A program made the translations under genes and the position numbers. From Sinotaia quadrata (taxonomy: Eukaryota; Mollusca; Gastropoda; Architaenioglossa; Viviparidae), in contig CM054180.1 in the NCBI GenBank assembly GCA_028829895.1, positions 89,281,135 through 89,345,134 on the forward strand: a DNA stretch of 64,000 nt. The letters run 5' to 3'. Each line of letters begins with the position of its first letter. Position 1 is the stretch's first letter. The notes below the pieces were generated by a model that saw nothing but the letters and a program-made list of their open reading frames with translations, did not search any database and had not been told where the DNA came from. Of the stretch, positions 1 through 12,729 are shown in pieces.

Positions 1-1427
1 ACACACTGGCTCCTGCTTGCCTCCCTTGTGAAAGGCTATCTATTATCTATTTCAAAAGTTATAATCTGTACTATTATTTTGACTTCTAGTCTATGTTATT
101 AGACCTAGCTATCAGTCATTCATCATTCATCCTCAGTCTTGGAAGACATCCTCTATATGATTAAAGTGGATCTAGAAGAATCTACTACTGCAGAATCATC
201 ATTCCCAGCTGAGTTAATATACTGCAAGTTATATATGGACAGTGTAAACTTACTGAATCTTGTCAAAGAGAGTAAACTGTCATATACTATAAGCAAGTTA
301 TAGTATTATTTATATAGACTTTCATTAAGTGTTGTGCCAGAGTAACAATGCTTTGTCTGTTATAATAATATCTATAAGTCATGGTTTCAATCAACCATTT
401 GGTAGCATAAATGTTGCCAGTTCATTTATAAGACTTTAGTTTATTTTATCATGTGTCTATAACTGACTAGGCATGTGACTGGGGGGCAAGCCTATACATA
501 TAATGATATATCTTTCTAAAAATTATGTCTGGTGAGTGAAAATCACATTGCTTTGTGATTGTACATATGTCTAAACTGTGAGTATGAATGGAGTGAAACC
601 AACATCTATAGTTGTTTTCACCACACATCACAGAGGCAATCTTTCAAAATTAAAAACTGGTTCACATAATTTTCTTTTTGTATTTTCATTTTTAGATTTT
701 ATAAAGCAGCATAACTTTTTTTTCACAATATTTTGTGGTGCATAAATGGACTAATAAAAATTAGACAAGGTTTTTTATATTCTTAAACCTTAATACTTTT
801 TAAACCAAAAAAGATAAAATCAATTATTTTATTCACAATAATTTTTGTTGCTTCTGATTTATAAATAAATTTGATTTCAGTGACTACTAAATGCAAGTGA
901 AAAGTCCTATATTTAATTCTTAACTTATTTCACTTATTTATTTCAATTAGTTTTAATACTGTTGTAAAGAAACACCAATTGTTAGGCAAATGTGAATTTA
1001 AATTCATTTAAAATAATTTTCCTGTATTCACTTGTTTGCGAGATAAAAATAATAAACTAGTTTGTAACTTTATTTTACTTCATGCAATGAGCTGAATGAC
1101 TGATGATTTATGCAATAATGACTACTTGCAACACCTGTTGAAAGAATGTGGTAGTAAACCAGTATATGTATATTTTTATCACAAAGGCAAAGTACCTGTG
1201 TATCAAATGATTATAATCAAACAATATAGAACAGAAATGCATTTATCCAGTAGTGAGTCTAGCGAACATCAAGTTTTGAACTGAGGTACAACCTAAGTTA
1301 CTTTAATTGTAAAGAAACATTCCCACATTACTTTGGGTCCAATATCGTACTGCATATATTAGAAATTATTTTTTGGTAAATTGATACCTTCCTTTTAAAC
1401 TTTAAAATATTGCAAGTCATATCTTAC
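1..1427. other. AT-rich intron sequence, nothing recognised
   Basis: Intron downstream of UNC80 exon w13. I see no splice-flanked conserved exon, no transposon coding remnant and no clear tandem repeat. A 62-codon plus-strand frame at 1096-1284 has no recognisable family features. Confidence 0.5.
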
Positions 1428-1529
1428 CTTTCCCCAGTGGCCATGATACATGTCAAATTCTGTCTCCAGTGCCTTGCGAGGGAAAGCAGGCAGCTTGAGG
1501 AATTCCTCATGCAGAAATGCAATGTGATT
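1428..1529 (-). CDS. unc80: UNC80 exon w13 (last in window)
   Basis: 102 nt, phase 0 to 0, 34 codons. Acceptor cttttgacag, donor GTAAGA. Translation NHIAFLH then EEFLKLPAFPRKALETEF, against human EDLLRLPSFPRSAIDAEF. The following exon (human ELFGLDTLQKSLW block) is not seen in the remaining 1.4 kb. Confidence 0.95.
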
Positions 1530-4038
1530 CTGTCAAAAGGAATTTTTCCATGTACATATATTTTTCTAAATACTTTCCAGTTGTGCATACACTAAGAGGT
1601 TATGGGCTATGCCATTTATAAAAGCCATGGCCAAAATGTAGAGACCTATTTACCTCCAGGGGAGACAAAATGGAAAGTGTTGTTTCCTTCATGACTCAAG
1701 TGTCTTCTAGTGAGGTCTGGTTGGAAAAAAAATGGCATGGGCATGTTCTTATGGTAAGTATTCAGGAAAAACTGATTTAGTCAATGTTCCCATCATACAG
1801 CAGACATAGAGAGAGTAAGCAAATAACAAGTATGAGCACAAATACATACACGCACAAACAATTATAGAAAAGAAAATTCCTACTCCCAAGAGATGACTAT
1901 TGTGGATTCTGCAACTGATAAATATGTCAGATGGATCAAAGATGAAAATATTCATATCTACCTGATAAAATCTGAAGAAGAAAGGTGTTTTCCATCCTAT
2001 TATTGCTACAATATCAGGCGACATTTATATAAAATGCTAAGCTGGAAGATATAGCTCTGATTCTGTATGTCTTTAATTATGACTCGCATGTAAAAAATGT
2101 ATATCCTCTGCTCTTATTATATGCTTCAACCATGAAAACAAAATCAAACTCTAACTGTAGAAGAGATGGGTAAAAATACTCAGGATCTATTTCCTCAAAT
2201 AATCTGTGCACTACAGATAAATTGCAATGTTCTGTCTGGGTCCTGCTTGGAGATTGCATTAACAACTAATGTACATGACAAAGATGAGATAAAGGACCAG
2301 AAACCATGATCACAAAGCCAAGAAGAATGGATCTATTACTAATTTAAAAAATCTATTATTGCTGAGGAATCCCCAAAGCACTAAGGGATCTCCATGCAAA
2401 GCATATATTTACTGCTCCTGCAAATTTATGTTAAGGCCACCAGGAAAAAAAAACATTTTAAAAGATAAATCTTTATTTTCCTAATGTCCATTGATGTCAG
2501 AATTCAAACAGTCCGAAATAATTCCTAAATTTCATGAAGAGAAAAGAGACATCTGTTTTGGCCTTTCTCTTTCCAGGTTAACTAAAGGTCTGAGAGTTCT
2601 TTGAGGATATGGTGGATCCAACTAATGTCTAAAATTGAAAGTGAGCATGGACCTACACTTTAAGTGAAAGAACTCCTAGAAGAAATCAGCAAATGTAGGC
2701 ACCTCTCATACACTAACTATCACATTAGTGATGAAACATCCATTTAGCCTGATATAAAGTGCCGGACACAATGCATGATACTATCAAGTCAATGAATGAC
2801 TTTCTTTGCAGTACAAACTTGATAAGATCCAATCATGCAGAGACAAATGGATTTGGGTAGAAAAATGAGAAGCAAAACCAATCTGTTTCTTTAGAATTTC
2901 CATCACACATAATAAGAGTTTTTGTGTATCCATTCTTTTAATCATATGAACAGAGCTATCAGAATAAGAGTAGTATTTATCTACATGCCTACATACTAAA
3001 TGTCTATTTATCTGGCTCTCTGAGCTTTACCAGAGGGGAATCAAAATGGTTGGTGGAAAGCCATAATTCAGAATGTTGTTCCATCTGATCAACAAAGCAT
3101 TACCATGTTCATAGTCTAATCTGGGGGAAAAGAAAAGAACACCAGGACTGAGTATCCCTTTCTACAGCAAACAAATCTATATACAATATGTACTAAAGGA
3201 GACACTGCTTGAATAAACCTGGGGCTGATGGGTCCACTCTGAAGGAGAAGGAGTGTTTTACCTAGATAGACCATCTGCTATCATGTTTTATGGTCCTGGA
3301 CTGTGTCATGTTTTAAAACTGTTGATTTTAGATAATAATATCTGCATACATTTCTTCATGTAATATTTTTTTCATCTTAGTAAGGTTTCTATGGTCTGGT
3401 GTACAGGTTTTCATCTCCGGGGGTTGACAGGGTATAGGTATAAGGGGGGTAGCCCAAAGCCTCCTACTGATTGCATTGTTTGGTTGCATTCTGTACAAAT
3501 AAACTTAACTGAACCACAAAATATTTAAGGCTATGTAAAAGAATAGATAGAAAATAAAAATTCTATAAAACATTCACATTGACTGTATGGATAAAAGTTT
3601 AAAATCTGGTTGGTTGCTTCAACTGTAACAATCATCTGAATGTATTTACTATAAATAAGTGTGCACTTTTATCTCAATTCAAATTTTTTACTTTTGAGGT
3701 TTTTATTATCTGTTGTGGTTTGATGAACAAGCAGATAAGTAGGTGTGAACGTAGATAAATAAATGGATCAATAACTGGTTAGATAGATAAAGTAAAATAA
3801 TTCAATTTTGTTTCTCATTAAACTTGTAAAATGTGCAAGAGTAAGATGAACCTTTAAAATAATTGTTTAAAGCAGACCTCTGCATTAAAATAAACTTCTA
3901 ATGGAAATAATGTTCAGAAGTGTTTTTAAATTAAGAATGTTATTTCTAGTCTAACTTTAAACAAAAAGTTAGACATAAAATTATTACAAATAAGCTTCAG
4001 ATAAGAAAAACACATATTTTATGCATTTAAATTCAAAC
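1530..4038. other. Intron w12-w13, unclassified
   Basis: Moderately AT-rich. A minus-strand open frame at 2077-2265 and mixed-composition sequence to about 3500 look like an old decayed insertion, but no family could be named. Nothing else is supported. Confidence 0.4.
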
Positions 4039-4116
4039 CTGGTAACTGGAAGTATTTTCCAGAACAGCATTAGTCAGCAAAACTTTTCCAATCTCAATGA
4101 ACTTTAGTAAGAATAC
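4039..4116 (-). CDS. unc80: UNC80 exon w12 (most diverged)
   Basis: 78 nt, phase 0 to 0, 26 codons. Acceptor acatatgcag, donor GTTTGA. Translation VFLLKFIEIGKVLLTNAVLE against human VFTRKLEEVGRVLFLISLTQ. Identity is lower than in neighbouring exons and the usual RKLEE and LTQ signatures are changed. The length, phase and position exactly fill the block missing between w11 and w13, and no better candidate exists in this intron. Confidence 0.8.
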
Positions 4117-4394
4117 CTGCATATGTATCATAGCATTAATAACATTGCATGTTATAGCTGAAAAGATGTATTTTGTATTTTGTGGTTGATGGTAAGAATA
4201 AGTACAGTGTGTTTTGTCATTTCACTAAGTAGAGGCTTAATTGACATATAACTTATACTAAACTCCAAAACATTTGCTTAAGATAATGCTGATATTTAGC
4301 AGTTTTGTTTCTCTCTTAATAATGATATAATTGTAAAACAGTAATAGTATTATTGATGACTATAAAATTAATATGGACACATTAGTACTGACAA

Positions 4395-4765
4395 AATCAG
4401 ATGCACTTTTGTTAAAGATAAAGTATATTTAGAACAAGAATAAAAATAATACAGAACAAAACAAAATCATATGCATTTATTTAAATGAAATATCTTTTGA
4501 AAAAGAATAAAATCATAAAAAAGAAAAAAATCATATATACTTATTTAAATGATGTATGTTTTGAAAAGAGTAAAGTATTAAAAAAAAACCATTCATTTCT
4601 AATTCTATGAAGGATAAAATATGTTTCGGGGGGAAAAGTATAAAATCTATATAAACTTTGTGTAAAGGATAGAGTATTAAGAAAAAGTAAAGCCCCTAAA
4701 CCACATATACAGGATTATATTTGTTAAAGATGTTAAAGAACAAAACAACAATACACGCTTATGTA

Positions 4766-4797
<32 letters not shown>

Positions 4798-4880
4798 TGT
4801 ATATATATATGCTTGGGGAAGTCAGTAAAGCACAAAAACCATATACAATTCCATAAGGATAAAATATATTCTGAAAAAGA
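4395..4880. repeat. Degenerate AT-rich tandem repeat with (TG)n tract
   Basis: Units of roughly 70-80 bp share a pattern of aaaatcatat, tatttaaatga, and gaaaaga/aaagtataa elements. A (TG)n run at about 4765-4800 ending in (AT)n interrupts the array. It fills the intron on the donor side of exon w11. Confidence 0.5.
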
Positions 4881-4891
4881 CAGAACCATAC

Positions 4892-5013
4892 CCGCTTTTG
4901 TAAAGCCAGTGCAGCATCTGCAGGGTCCATCTTTACCAAGCTTAGCTGTGGGTAGAAGTTACGGCGGAAGAAATAGAAGTCCCTTACATATGAGTTCTGA
5001 TTATGGACCTGGT
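4892..5013 (-). CDS. unc80: UNC80 exon w11
   Basis: 122 nt, phase 1 to 0. Acceptor tttatttattttag, donor GTATGG. Translation SYVRDFYFFRRNFYPQL then SLVKMDPADAALALQKR, against human TYVRDIYPFRRSVSPQL. The open frame runs through the donor into (CA)n microsatellite, which is not coding. Confidence 0.95.
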
Positions 5014-5639
5014 CTAAAATAAATAAACAAACCCACACACACACAAATCTAAATATTTGTTTGGTTAGAGAAATCCTGATATTAAACTGTCCTCCTGCTT
5101 AGTCTGATGATGAATAAACTACTGTATATATATACTTGAGTATGAGTTAAGAAATTTACTCCCTTTTTTTATTTTAAAGACCAAGTCATATTGCATCTAA
5201 GTCAAACATATTTTGTGAACAAGATTTGCTCAATTATTAAGATACATAACCCGCTTGGGGTAAAAGCAAGCACAAGTGACATCAGGTATGGGGCACCAAT
5301 GTAATTTTCTCTGGCACACCATATGACTTTGGTCTAATTCATGCCTACAGCAAAAGTTCATCTGATAGTAGTTCACATACCATTTCTAATGATGTTGGAG
5401 ATACTGAGGAAACAATGACTGACAATGACCATGTCTGAAAAGTTATTTTTATGATAATATAAAGTAACCGTACTACATGCCATACAGTTGTAATCATCAT
5501 TAAGCTAGTAGGCATGTTTCTAACTACAGTCGAACCTGGCTATGTCGACGGCCTAGGGTTTGCCAAAAAGCTTCAAGATAATCAATGATTGAGATAACCG
5601 AAAACCAATATGGCAGCAATATATTACAGTACAGTACTA

Positions 5640-6430
5640 TCGAGTTTATGCCAATATTGCCGAAAAAAGGATTTGCACACCAGTAGAAACACACCCATCA
5701 AAATACTGCATGCAATATATGCTTTCATCTCTGCTAATGTTGTCAACTCAAAGTCTGCACATGTATCAGCACCTTGTCAAAATACAGCATATCTATTGGC
5801 ATTGCAGATGATGTCTACCAATAGCAGCGCATCAGGAAAATAACAAAGAAAATTAATCCAATACTGTTGGAGTCAAACATAAAATCCATCTGAAAACACA
5901 GTACCTGTACTAGTTGAATTAAAATCATTGACAATAAATGGTGTATGAAGATGTACAATCCACTCAATATCAGTTTAAATCAGTGGGTCTGGATCTACTT
6001 CTATGTTGGACTCTAACCAGTTACCATCGCTGTCCTGATTACAAACAATTTCACTTTTATTCTCACTATCGTCTGCATTCAAATCATGATCTGCCTGCAT
6101 CTGAAACCCATAAAGTGATCACCTGCATATGACACTGATAAAATGATTGATGGAAATGAACAATTGACATTGTTTGATTCACAACTGCTATGATGTGTCT
6201 GCCATTTCTGTTCAATTGCTTTGGCAAAAATGAGGCTAGCAAGGGTAAAAACTTTTTAAAAATTTTATTTTCATAAACAATACTAGTTGATATCATAAAC
6301 TGATTTGAAAATAAATAAGTTCTAACTGGCTTCAAAATCAGCCTCAATTTGGTGTTATGCAGTGTAAAAATCCGTCTGCTTTTGAACATTGATACGCTTA
6401 GATGCACTTATGTCATAGAAAGGGTAGTGT
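5640..6430 (-). pseudogene. PGBD4-like piggyBac fragment, N-terminal region
   Basis: On the minus strand about 6110-5960 encodes an acidic stretch (ADHDLNADDS, QDSDGNW, EVDPDPL) typical of piggyBac transposase N-termini. It corresponds to the 35620-35760 part of the copy at 33.5-36 kb, and similarity continues over about 5690-6220. No catalytic domain follows, so this is a 5' fragment. Just before it, at about 5527-5610, is a different motif (cagtcgaacctggctatgtc) resembling the terminus of another DNA transposon. Confidence 0.6.
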
Positions 6431-7489
6431 GCTCAGATGCGCTTCCATAATCTACACTGCAGTGCAGAAAATATGCTTATGAAATCTACAGTGCAGTGTA
6501 GAAAAACACACTTCCGTTGGGGAATGGTTTCACAATATTCATGTACCTTTCTGCGAAAGGGTGAAACACTGTATATCGAAGACTTAGAATTCCATTACAA
6601 AATCATTCATTCTTTTTTCATTATAAATCAATTTTGACTTCATACACATAAAATTTCAAGATATCTTAAATTGGACTTTATATCTCTTCCAGATGTCTTT
6701 CATGCCTGACTTGTAGTAGAATAGTGAAGTTGAAATTAATTTTTATTTTCAAAGTTTATTCCTGTTGTGTGACTTGTACATCACACACTTCCTTCGTTCT
6801 TTTACTCAATAACTAACTAGTTTCCAGCTTCCATTAATAAACTGGTGTTTGTGTGGGTAAAGTTCTGTTCATTTGAGATTTACAATGGGCCCAGTGGCTA
6901 CAACAACGTCCAATATTTTTGTCAGTATTTCTGGCTTCTACTGTTAGGGATTTTAGACATTAACTGTGGCAACCACATCCATACTCAGATAACTACTTTT
7001 CAAATACTTCCATTCACACCTATACAGCTAGTGCAGAAAACATCCAGACTTTGGCTTACGTTATTGAAGAACCAAATTAGTTTATTTTATGTACACCATG
7101 CTTGAACATTAATGAAATACAACTTACTAATAAAATAACATTTTAATATTTATTTCATGAGTCTGGGGATAAATGACTTAATCTATCTCTCCCAAGATTG
7201 ATACATTACCTAAATTGCCATTGATGAAAGTAATTGTACTGTTAAATTAAGTCACTGATTTTTTTCTTTTTGTGATTAGAATTTAGCATAGACATTTTTT
7301 GTGCAACACTATTTTTCTTCTAAGTTTTCACTCATTCACCCCATTTCTTTTTACTTTCACTTATAATTAATCAGAATAATTAATCAGATCATTCATGTTG
7401 GAAACCTTTTAAGTCATAAAGTTTAGTGGTCAACTATACTCAAGTACATTTGGTACCACCCAAGCAATTCATTTATTTTCATTATGCTA
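6430..7489. other. Intron w10-w11, unclassified part
   Basis: No exon, transposon or tandem repeat is recognised. A plus-strand open frame at 6845-7105 has no family features. Confidence 0.4.
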
Positions 7490-7780
7490 CAAATTTTCAA
7501 TTACTTTTAATTCATCTAGTTTCCTTTCATTATACTGATAATATTAAATTACTTTTAATTCAACTAGTTTTCTTTCATTGTAATTTGTATTGATAATTAT
7601 AATTTTAAATTACTTTTAATTTAGCTAGTTTTCTTTCACTATACCGATAATTTTAAATTACTTTTAATTAAACTAGTTTCTTTTATTGTATTGATAATTT
7701 TTAATTACTTTTAATTCACCTATAGTTTCCTGTCAATATACTGATAATTTTTAATATTTTTAATTCAAATAGTGTCCAAT
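7490..7780. repeat. Degenerate minisatellite, 46-58 bp period
   Basis: About six copies of a unit containing ttacttttaatt, ctagttttctttcat and ctgataatttt, starting near 7500, 7559, 7610, 7658 and 7704. Intronic. Confidence 0.7.
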
Positions 7781-7809
7781 AAAGTATTGCTACATAAAAC
7801 AAATCTTAA

Positions 7810-8110
7810 TTTGATTATTCAGATTACAAATGAAGATAATTTAAAACAAAAAGACAGTCCTATCTGAAAATGCATAACAATAATTAAACATAAAGAGAGT
7901 CCTTTTTGATTATACATGAAGATAATTCAAATTAACAGGCAATCCTATGTGATTAAAAAAATAATAATAATTCTAACAAGAAGGTAGTCTTATCTGATTA
8001 CATATGATGATAATTCATAAAAATGGTACACAGGCTAAAAATTCAAACAAAATAGTAGTTCCTTATGATTACACATGATTATAATTCCAATAAGCTAGTA
8101 ATCAGTTTTA
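7810..8110. repeat. Degenerate minisatellite, about 60 bp period
   Basis: About five copies with a shared gattacatatgatgataatt core followed by variants of agtcctatctgatt. Distinct from the array just upstream of it. Confidence 0.6.
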
Positions 8111-8238
8111 GAAGACATACAATAAAAATGTACTTTCAAGAAAGTAAATTTCTATGTTAACTTACACAATAAATAGTGTTAATATCAACCAGTAGAAATA
8201 TTACAAATATTAAATAATGTCTGCTAAGCAACACTCAC

Positions 8239-8335
8239 GAGTTTTGGTGTCTACAATAAAGTGGCAATGGTGTTGGTCTTCAGGAATGTTGAAGAACTCT
8301 AGACTCTCTTGCAGAATCTGTGAAAACTGTGTATC
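8239..8335 (-). CDS. unc80: UNC80 exon w10
   Basis: 97 nt, phase 0 to 1. Acceptor attttattttgtag, donor GTGAGT. Translation DTQFSQILQESLEFFNIPED then a histidine-rich HHCHFIVDTKT, against human DTQFEALLKECLEFFNIPES. Joins w11 as TKT-H-QVHN. Confidence 0.95.
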
Positions 8336-8447
8336 CTACAAAATAAAATATAAATTGAATTGTGTATTATAAGCCATAAAAAAAAGTAAAGTATATCCTT
8401 CACCTGTTTGTTACAAGAGCAGCTTAAGTCATTGAAAATTAAAATGT

Positions 8448-9010
8448 AAGTATTGTTTTTATAAAACCTTTGTCAATCTATTTTATATTAAATCCTGTAA
8501 GAAATTTAAAAAAATCAAATGAACCCCACTTAAAAAATATTTGTACCTATTAAAGAGTTGGAAAAATCCAGCTATTCTGGTCAGTTTTGTTTGACAGCTC
8601 AAAAACATGACTTGTGTGATTTGGAAAAATTCTAAATATAGAGCTCTGAACTCACATGCAAAAGTAAAATGAGAGGAACAAGAAAGCTGAGTGAATCATT
8701 ATCTCATTGTTTATGTGTCATTTCTTTAGCATGGCTTTCATCTTTCAGTATATATATTTTCATGATTACTTTGCTAAAGAAATTAGATCTGTAGCAAATT
8801 CACAACTGAAAGAAGGCAGTGTTCAGTTGATAAATAAATAAGCAACTTCTTTGAAGTCAAGGTTGAAGCTGTCTAGTGACTAGTCTTCAAAATGTAAAAC
8901 TTAAAAAACAGAACAAGAAAAAACAACATTAATATTATAATTTAATGACTGCCATGAGGTGACAGTGATGAAGAATCTTTATCTAGATGTACAGTTATAG
9001 TTTTTGTCCA
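8448..9010. repeat. Dispersed repeat R1, copy 1
   Basis: Matches 42868-43202 in the same orientation over several blocks (attttatattaaatcctgta, ctattctgg, tagagagctctga, taatgactgc, aaatctagat/tatctagatg). Copy 1 has about 250 bp extra (about 8670-8930). No coding capacity seen. Probable non-autonomous transposon. Confidence 0.7.
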
Positions 9011-9342
9011 GTAATAGTAGATCTGTATGCCAGGATAAATTAACACTTCATCAAAGTGCTCAGTTATGTTTGCCTCAAAGCTCATCCAGCAACAAAGTCG
9101 TTAAATACACATAAAAACTAACACATATATATACAGATAAAATGTCCTTTTATATATTAAAAATTTTAAAGTATTTAACAAATTTTAACTGGATTACAAT
9201 CAGACAATCCATAGATTTATCATATATTACTTTATTAAATTCACTTCATTCATTTTGTAAACAGATATTACTGTTATTAGAAACAGATCCATCAAGTATA
9301 CAGTACTCAAAATATTAGTAATACTAAATGAAGAGTAATAAG

Positions 9343-9558
9343 TAATTCCAACACTTTTACATTAATTTCATTTATAACGTAGGGCAATTTTATAATTAAT
9401 TCCAACACTTTTACATTAATTTCATTTATAACATAGGGCAATTTTATAATTAATTCCAACACTTTTACATTAATTTCATTTATAACGTAGGGCAATTTTA
9501 TAATTAATTCCAATGCTTTTACATTAATTTCATTTAAAATCATAGGGCAATTTTTAAA
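9343..9558. repeat. 54-bp minisatellite, four copies
   Basis: Units start near 9345, 9399, 9453 and 9507 (attccaacacttttacatta core), exactly 54 bp apart and only slightly diverged. Because 54 is a multiple of three, the array gives an 18-residue repeating open frame on the minus strand. This looks like an arithmetic artefact, not a gene. Confidence 0.9.
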
Positions 9559-9710
9559 TGTTTACATGAATAAATAATTAAATTAAATTATTTATACATA
9601 TGATAATCATTCACCAGGAACCCATTTGAGATGAGCACTGGCAAATTCCACAACTTTCCACACAATGAATACAGTATGTAAGGCGTCACATTTACTTTTT
9701 TCATCTTTAT

Positions 9711-9754
9711 GGTATTATTTATTTATTTATCTATCTATCTATCTATCTATCTCT
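9711..9754. repeat. (TTTA)n/(TCTA)n tail of RTE LINE
   Basis: Tetranucleotide tract directly after the 3' end of the LINE coding remnant (minus strand GATA/TAAA). RTE-clade LINEs commonly end in short tandem repeats instead of poly(A), so this is probably the element's 3' tail. Confidence 0.7.
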
Positions 9755-12697
9755 TAGTCTTGTCGACCATTGGGGCACCACTGTTGACCTGACAACCAGT
9801 TTCCTCCATTCCATTCTATTCTCAGCTAATCTTACCATATTGCTCTGTTTCATTCCTGTCCACTCTGAGAAGCTATCCTCCCATCTTTTCCTCTGTCTTC
9901 CTCTCCTTTGCCCTCCTTGCACAGTACCGTGCATGATTGTCTTGGCAAGCCCTGGTGATTATGTGATATGCCCATACCATTTAATTTTGCATTTTTTCAC
10001 AATAGCCAATAGCTCTTCATAGGGCCCAATGGCTTGCCTAATTCTGTTTTCCATTTACTCATTCGTGACAAGATCTCTATATGAAATGACAAGCAACCTT
10101 CAAAAGCATCTCATTTCAGTAGCTTGTATATCCTCCTTTTGAGATCCACTGTGAGGGCCCATGACTCACAGATATATAAAAACACAGATACAACCAAGGA
10201 GCACATCAGTCTGATCTTTGAGCTGACTGAGATGTTTCTGTCTTTCCAAACTGTCTTCAGCCTTGCCATTGCTGTTATTGTCATTGCAATCCTGGACAAT
10301 ATTTCAGATTTTGATCCCTCAACTGTCATGATGGCTCCTAAGTAATTGAATTTATTAACTATTTCCAATTTCTCATCACCAATCATGATGTCATTGCCAA
10401 TGACACTGGTGTTGTTGGTCATCAATTTGAACTTCTCTGCCCTGATTTCCATACCAAAAGCAGTAGCTATACTGTCCAGTTTTTCCACCAACTGAGCTAG
10501 CTCCTCCTCATTTCCTGCAAGGCCATCGATGTCATCGGCAAAGCATAAGTTTGTTATTGTTCTGCCTCCAATACTGACAGTTCCTTCATGACCTTCCATA
10601 GCATCTGTCATGAATCTTTCAAGGAAGATGTTGAAGACAATGGGCGAAAGCAGCCCTGTCTGTCTCCCACTGTTCTCCTGAACCAATCTCCTATTGGCCC
10701 TTGAAGCAGACTGCGATGGTGGCCTTGCTGTAAAGGCTTTCTATTATTCTGATCAGGTTGGCATTGACGTTGTACAGTTTCATGGTGGACCAAAGGACTG
10801 CATGCCACACACTGTCGAATGACTTCTTAAAATCTACAAAGATTAAGAAAGGTCTTGTTGGTGCTGGAGGTACTTCTCACATAGGAGTCTCAGATTAAAA
10901 ATCTGTTCATTTGTGCTTCACCCTGATCTGAAGCCTGCCTGTTCTTCAGCTATGATTTTCTCTGCCTGCAGCTTCAGTCCATTTAATATGATGTTTAGCA
11001 TGACTTTGCTTGGGTGGCATATAAGACTTACCGTACAATAGTTCTGACATTGCTGCAAATTGACTTTTTCGGGAGCGTTATTATGAGTGACTGAGTCCTT
11101 GGTGTTGGCCATTCCCCTGTCTGCCAGATCTTATTGCAGATTATTAGTAGGGTGCTTATTATGGCTTCTTCCCCTTCTTGGACTAATTCTGCAGGGATTT
11201 TGTCTACTCCTGCTGCCTTTCCTCATTTTCAATGATTTCACTGCAGCCTCTACTTCTTCTTGGAGGATGGGGTAGTTGTCAATGTTGATTACTGGAGGGT
11301 GATGAGTATGTCTGGATCCCTGTATGTCTGTGGTTGTATGGGTCTGAGCAGTATTCTGTCCATCTCTTAAGAATGTCTTGGTCTTCTATAAGACGATTCC
11401 CTCCACTATCTTGAAAGATGGAGGAGCATCCTTGTTTTAAACTGGTCAGGTCTTTCACCAGTTGGTATGCATTTTTGCTATTATTTTTCTTTAGATTATT
11501 TTCTATATCTTTACACTGGTCTTCAATCCATGTCTCATTTGCCATTTTCATGCTTTTCTTGATAATCTGATTAATACCCTGTATTGTTAAGCTCCTTCTA
11601 CTTCTGATTTCTTTTTCTTTAGCTCTCGAACTTGTCACACTGATCAAGGAAGTCAGCCGTAACACATGATCGTCTATGTTTGCCAAGGATCACTGAGGTT
11701 TTAAATATGTCAATCAATGTATCTGCATCTGGGTTCTCTGCTCTAAGAAGTAACAGTGGTGCAAATTTTCCTCCTTTGCTTGAAAGGCTTCTGATACCTC
11801 TGGGTCTTTTACCTTGTCAAGGTTGAACTTGATTCTTGTGGGGCCCTGCTTGTTGACTTTCTTTAGACATAGTCAGAGGGTCATCATCACTAAATCATGG
11901 TCACTTCCAGTGTCTGCTCCTGGGAAGCTTCTTGTCTTAGCAATTACAATTACAATGGTCTGGTAACGCCTCTTCACCATGATATAATCAATCTGGTTAT
12001 GGTCTTCTCCATTCAGGCTATTCCACATCCATCTTCTGGATGTTTTATGTGGACCAAATGTATTCATCAACTTCAGATCATTATAGCTGGCAAATTTTAG
12101 GAGCCTTAAGCCTCAGTCATTTGTCTCTTTATAGCAGTAGTGTCCACATGTGCCTTTCCAGTTCTCAACGGCATCCTCTCTAATCTCCTTGCACTACAAG
12201 AATGTCTTTCTTTGTGGTCTGGTCCAGGACTTCTTGCAGTTGGTCATAGAAGTCCTCCATTTCTTCATCAGCATGGTCTGTAGTTGGAGTGTAAGCTTGC
12301 AGAATGGTGATATTGAGTGGGGTTGCCCTCAAGTGTATGGTGATTAGCCTGCTGGAGACTGGCCAACAATGCACAATGTCTTTGTGGACAAGAAATCTGA
12401 CACCATATTCATCTCCGCCAGAGTAGTATAGTTTATAGCTGTCCTGTGTTAATGTTTTCCAAAGTTCTCCATGGTACTTCACACAGTCCCAGGATGGTCC
12501 AATGGTATCTGTTCATTTCATGTGTCAGTTCCTCTACCTTTCCAGGTGTCCTTAATGTTCTGATGTTCCGCATACCAATGCTGATGTTGCTTCTGGTATG
12601 GAGTTTTGATGGTGATGGTGCACCAGTAGCACACTTAATACCTCTGCCCTGGTTCAAGACAGAAGGCAGATCCTTGTTCCAGGCGATGACTGCATGA
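9743..12697 (-). pseudogene. RTE-type LINE (endonuclease + reverse transcriptase), dead
   Basis: Minus-strand remnant of a non-LTR retrotransposon. In order: apurinic endonuclease pieces at 12657-11873 (ISIGMRNIRTL start, LNITILQAYTPTTDHADEEM, then IDYIMVKRR and the final SDHDL catalytic motif). A linker follows at 11686-11279. RT pieces at 11112-10111 include EEQAGFRSG, GLLSPIVFNIFLERFM, the FADD active-site motif and FNYLGAIMT. The C-terminal GRQRKRWEDSFSEWTGM motif lies at 9934-9743. This layout and motif set is that of RTE elements often mis-annotated as craniofacial development protein 2-like. The frame breaks at least five times, so it cannot be active. Confidence 0.9.
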
Positions 12698-12729
12698 GGT
12701 AAATATGGTTTGAGGTAAAGTTATTATTT

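Noticed and set aside
1096..1284. 62-codon plus-strand ORF
   Set aside because: No recognisable domain, promoter or splice context. Compatible with chance.
1640..1740. Possible extra UNC80 exon (acceptor tttccaaccag, donor GTAAAT)
   Set aside because: It would need phase 1 and leave phase 1 between w12 (ends phase 0) and w13 (starts phase 0), and its translation resembles no UNC80 block.
2077..2265. 62-codon minus-strand ORF in intron w12-w13
   Set aside because: No usable splice borders in phase with UNC80 and no recognised family; perhaps part of an old insertion.
4733..5044. 103-codon minus-strand ORF
   Set aside because: Only its upstream part (4892-5013) is coding, as UNC80 exon w11. 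The rest reads through the donor into intron and (CA)n.
9307..9543. 18-residue repeat protein on the minus strand
   Set aside because: The minisatellite period (54 bp) is a multiple of three, so any open unit repeats in frame. No start context or homologue recognised.
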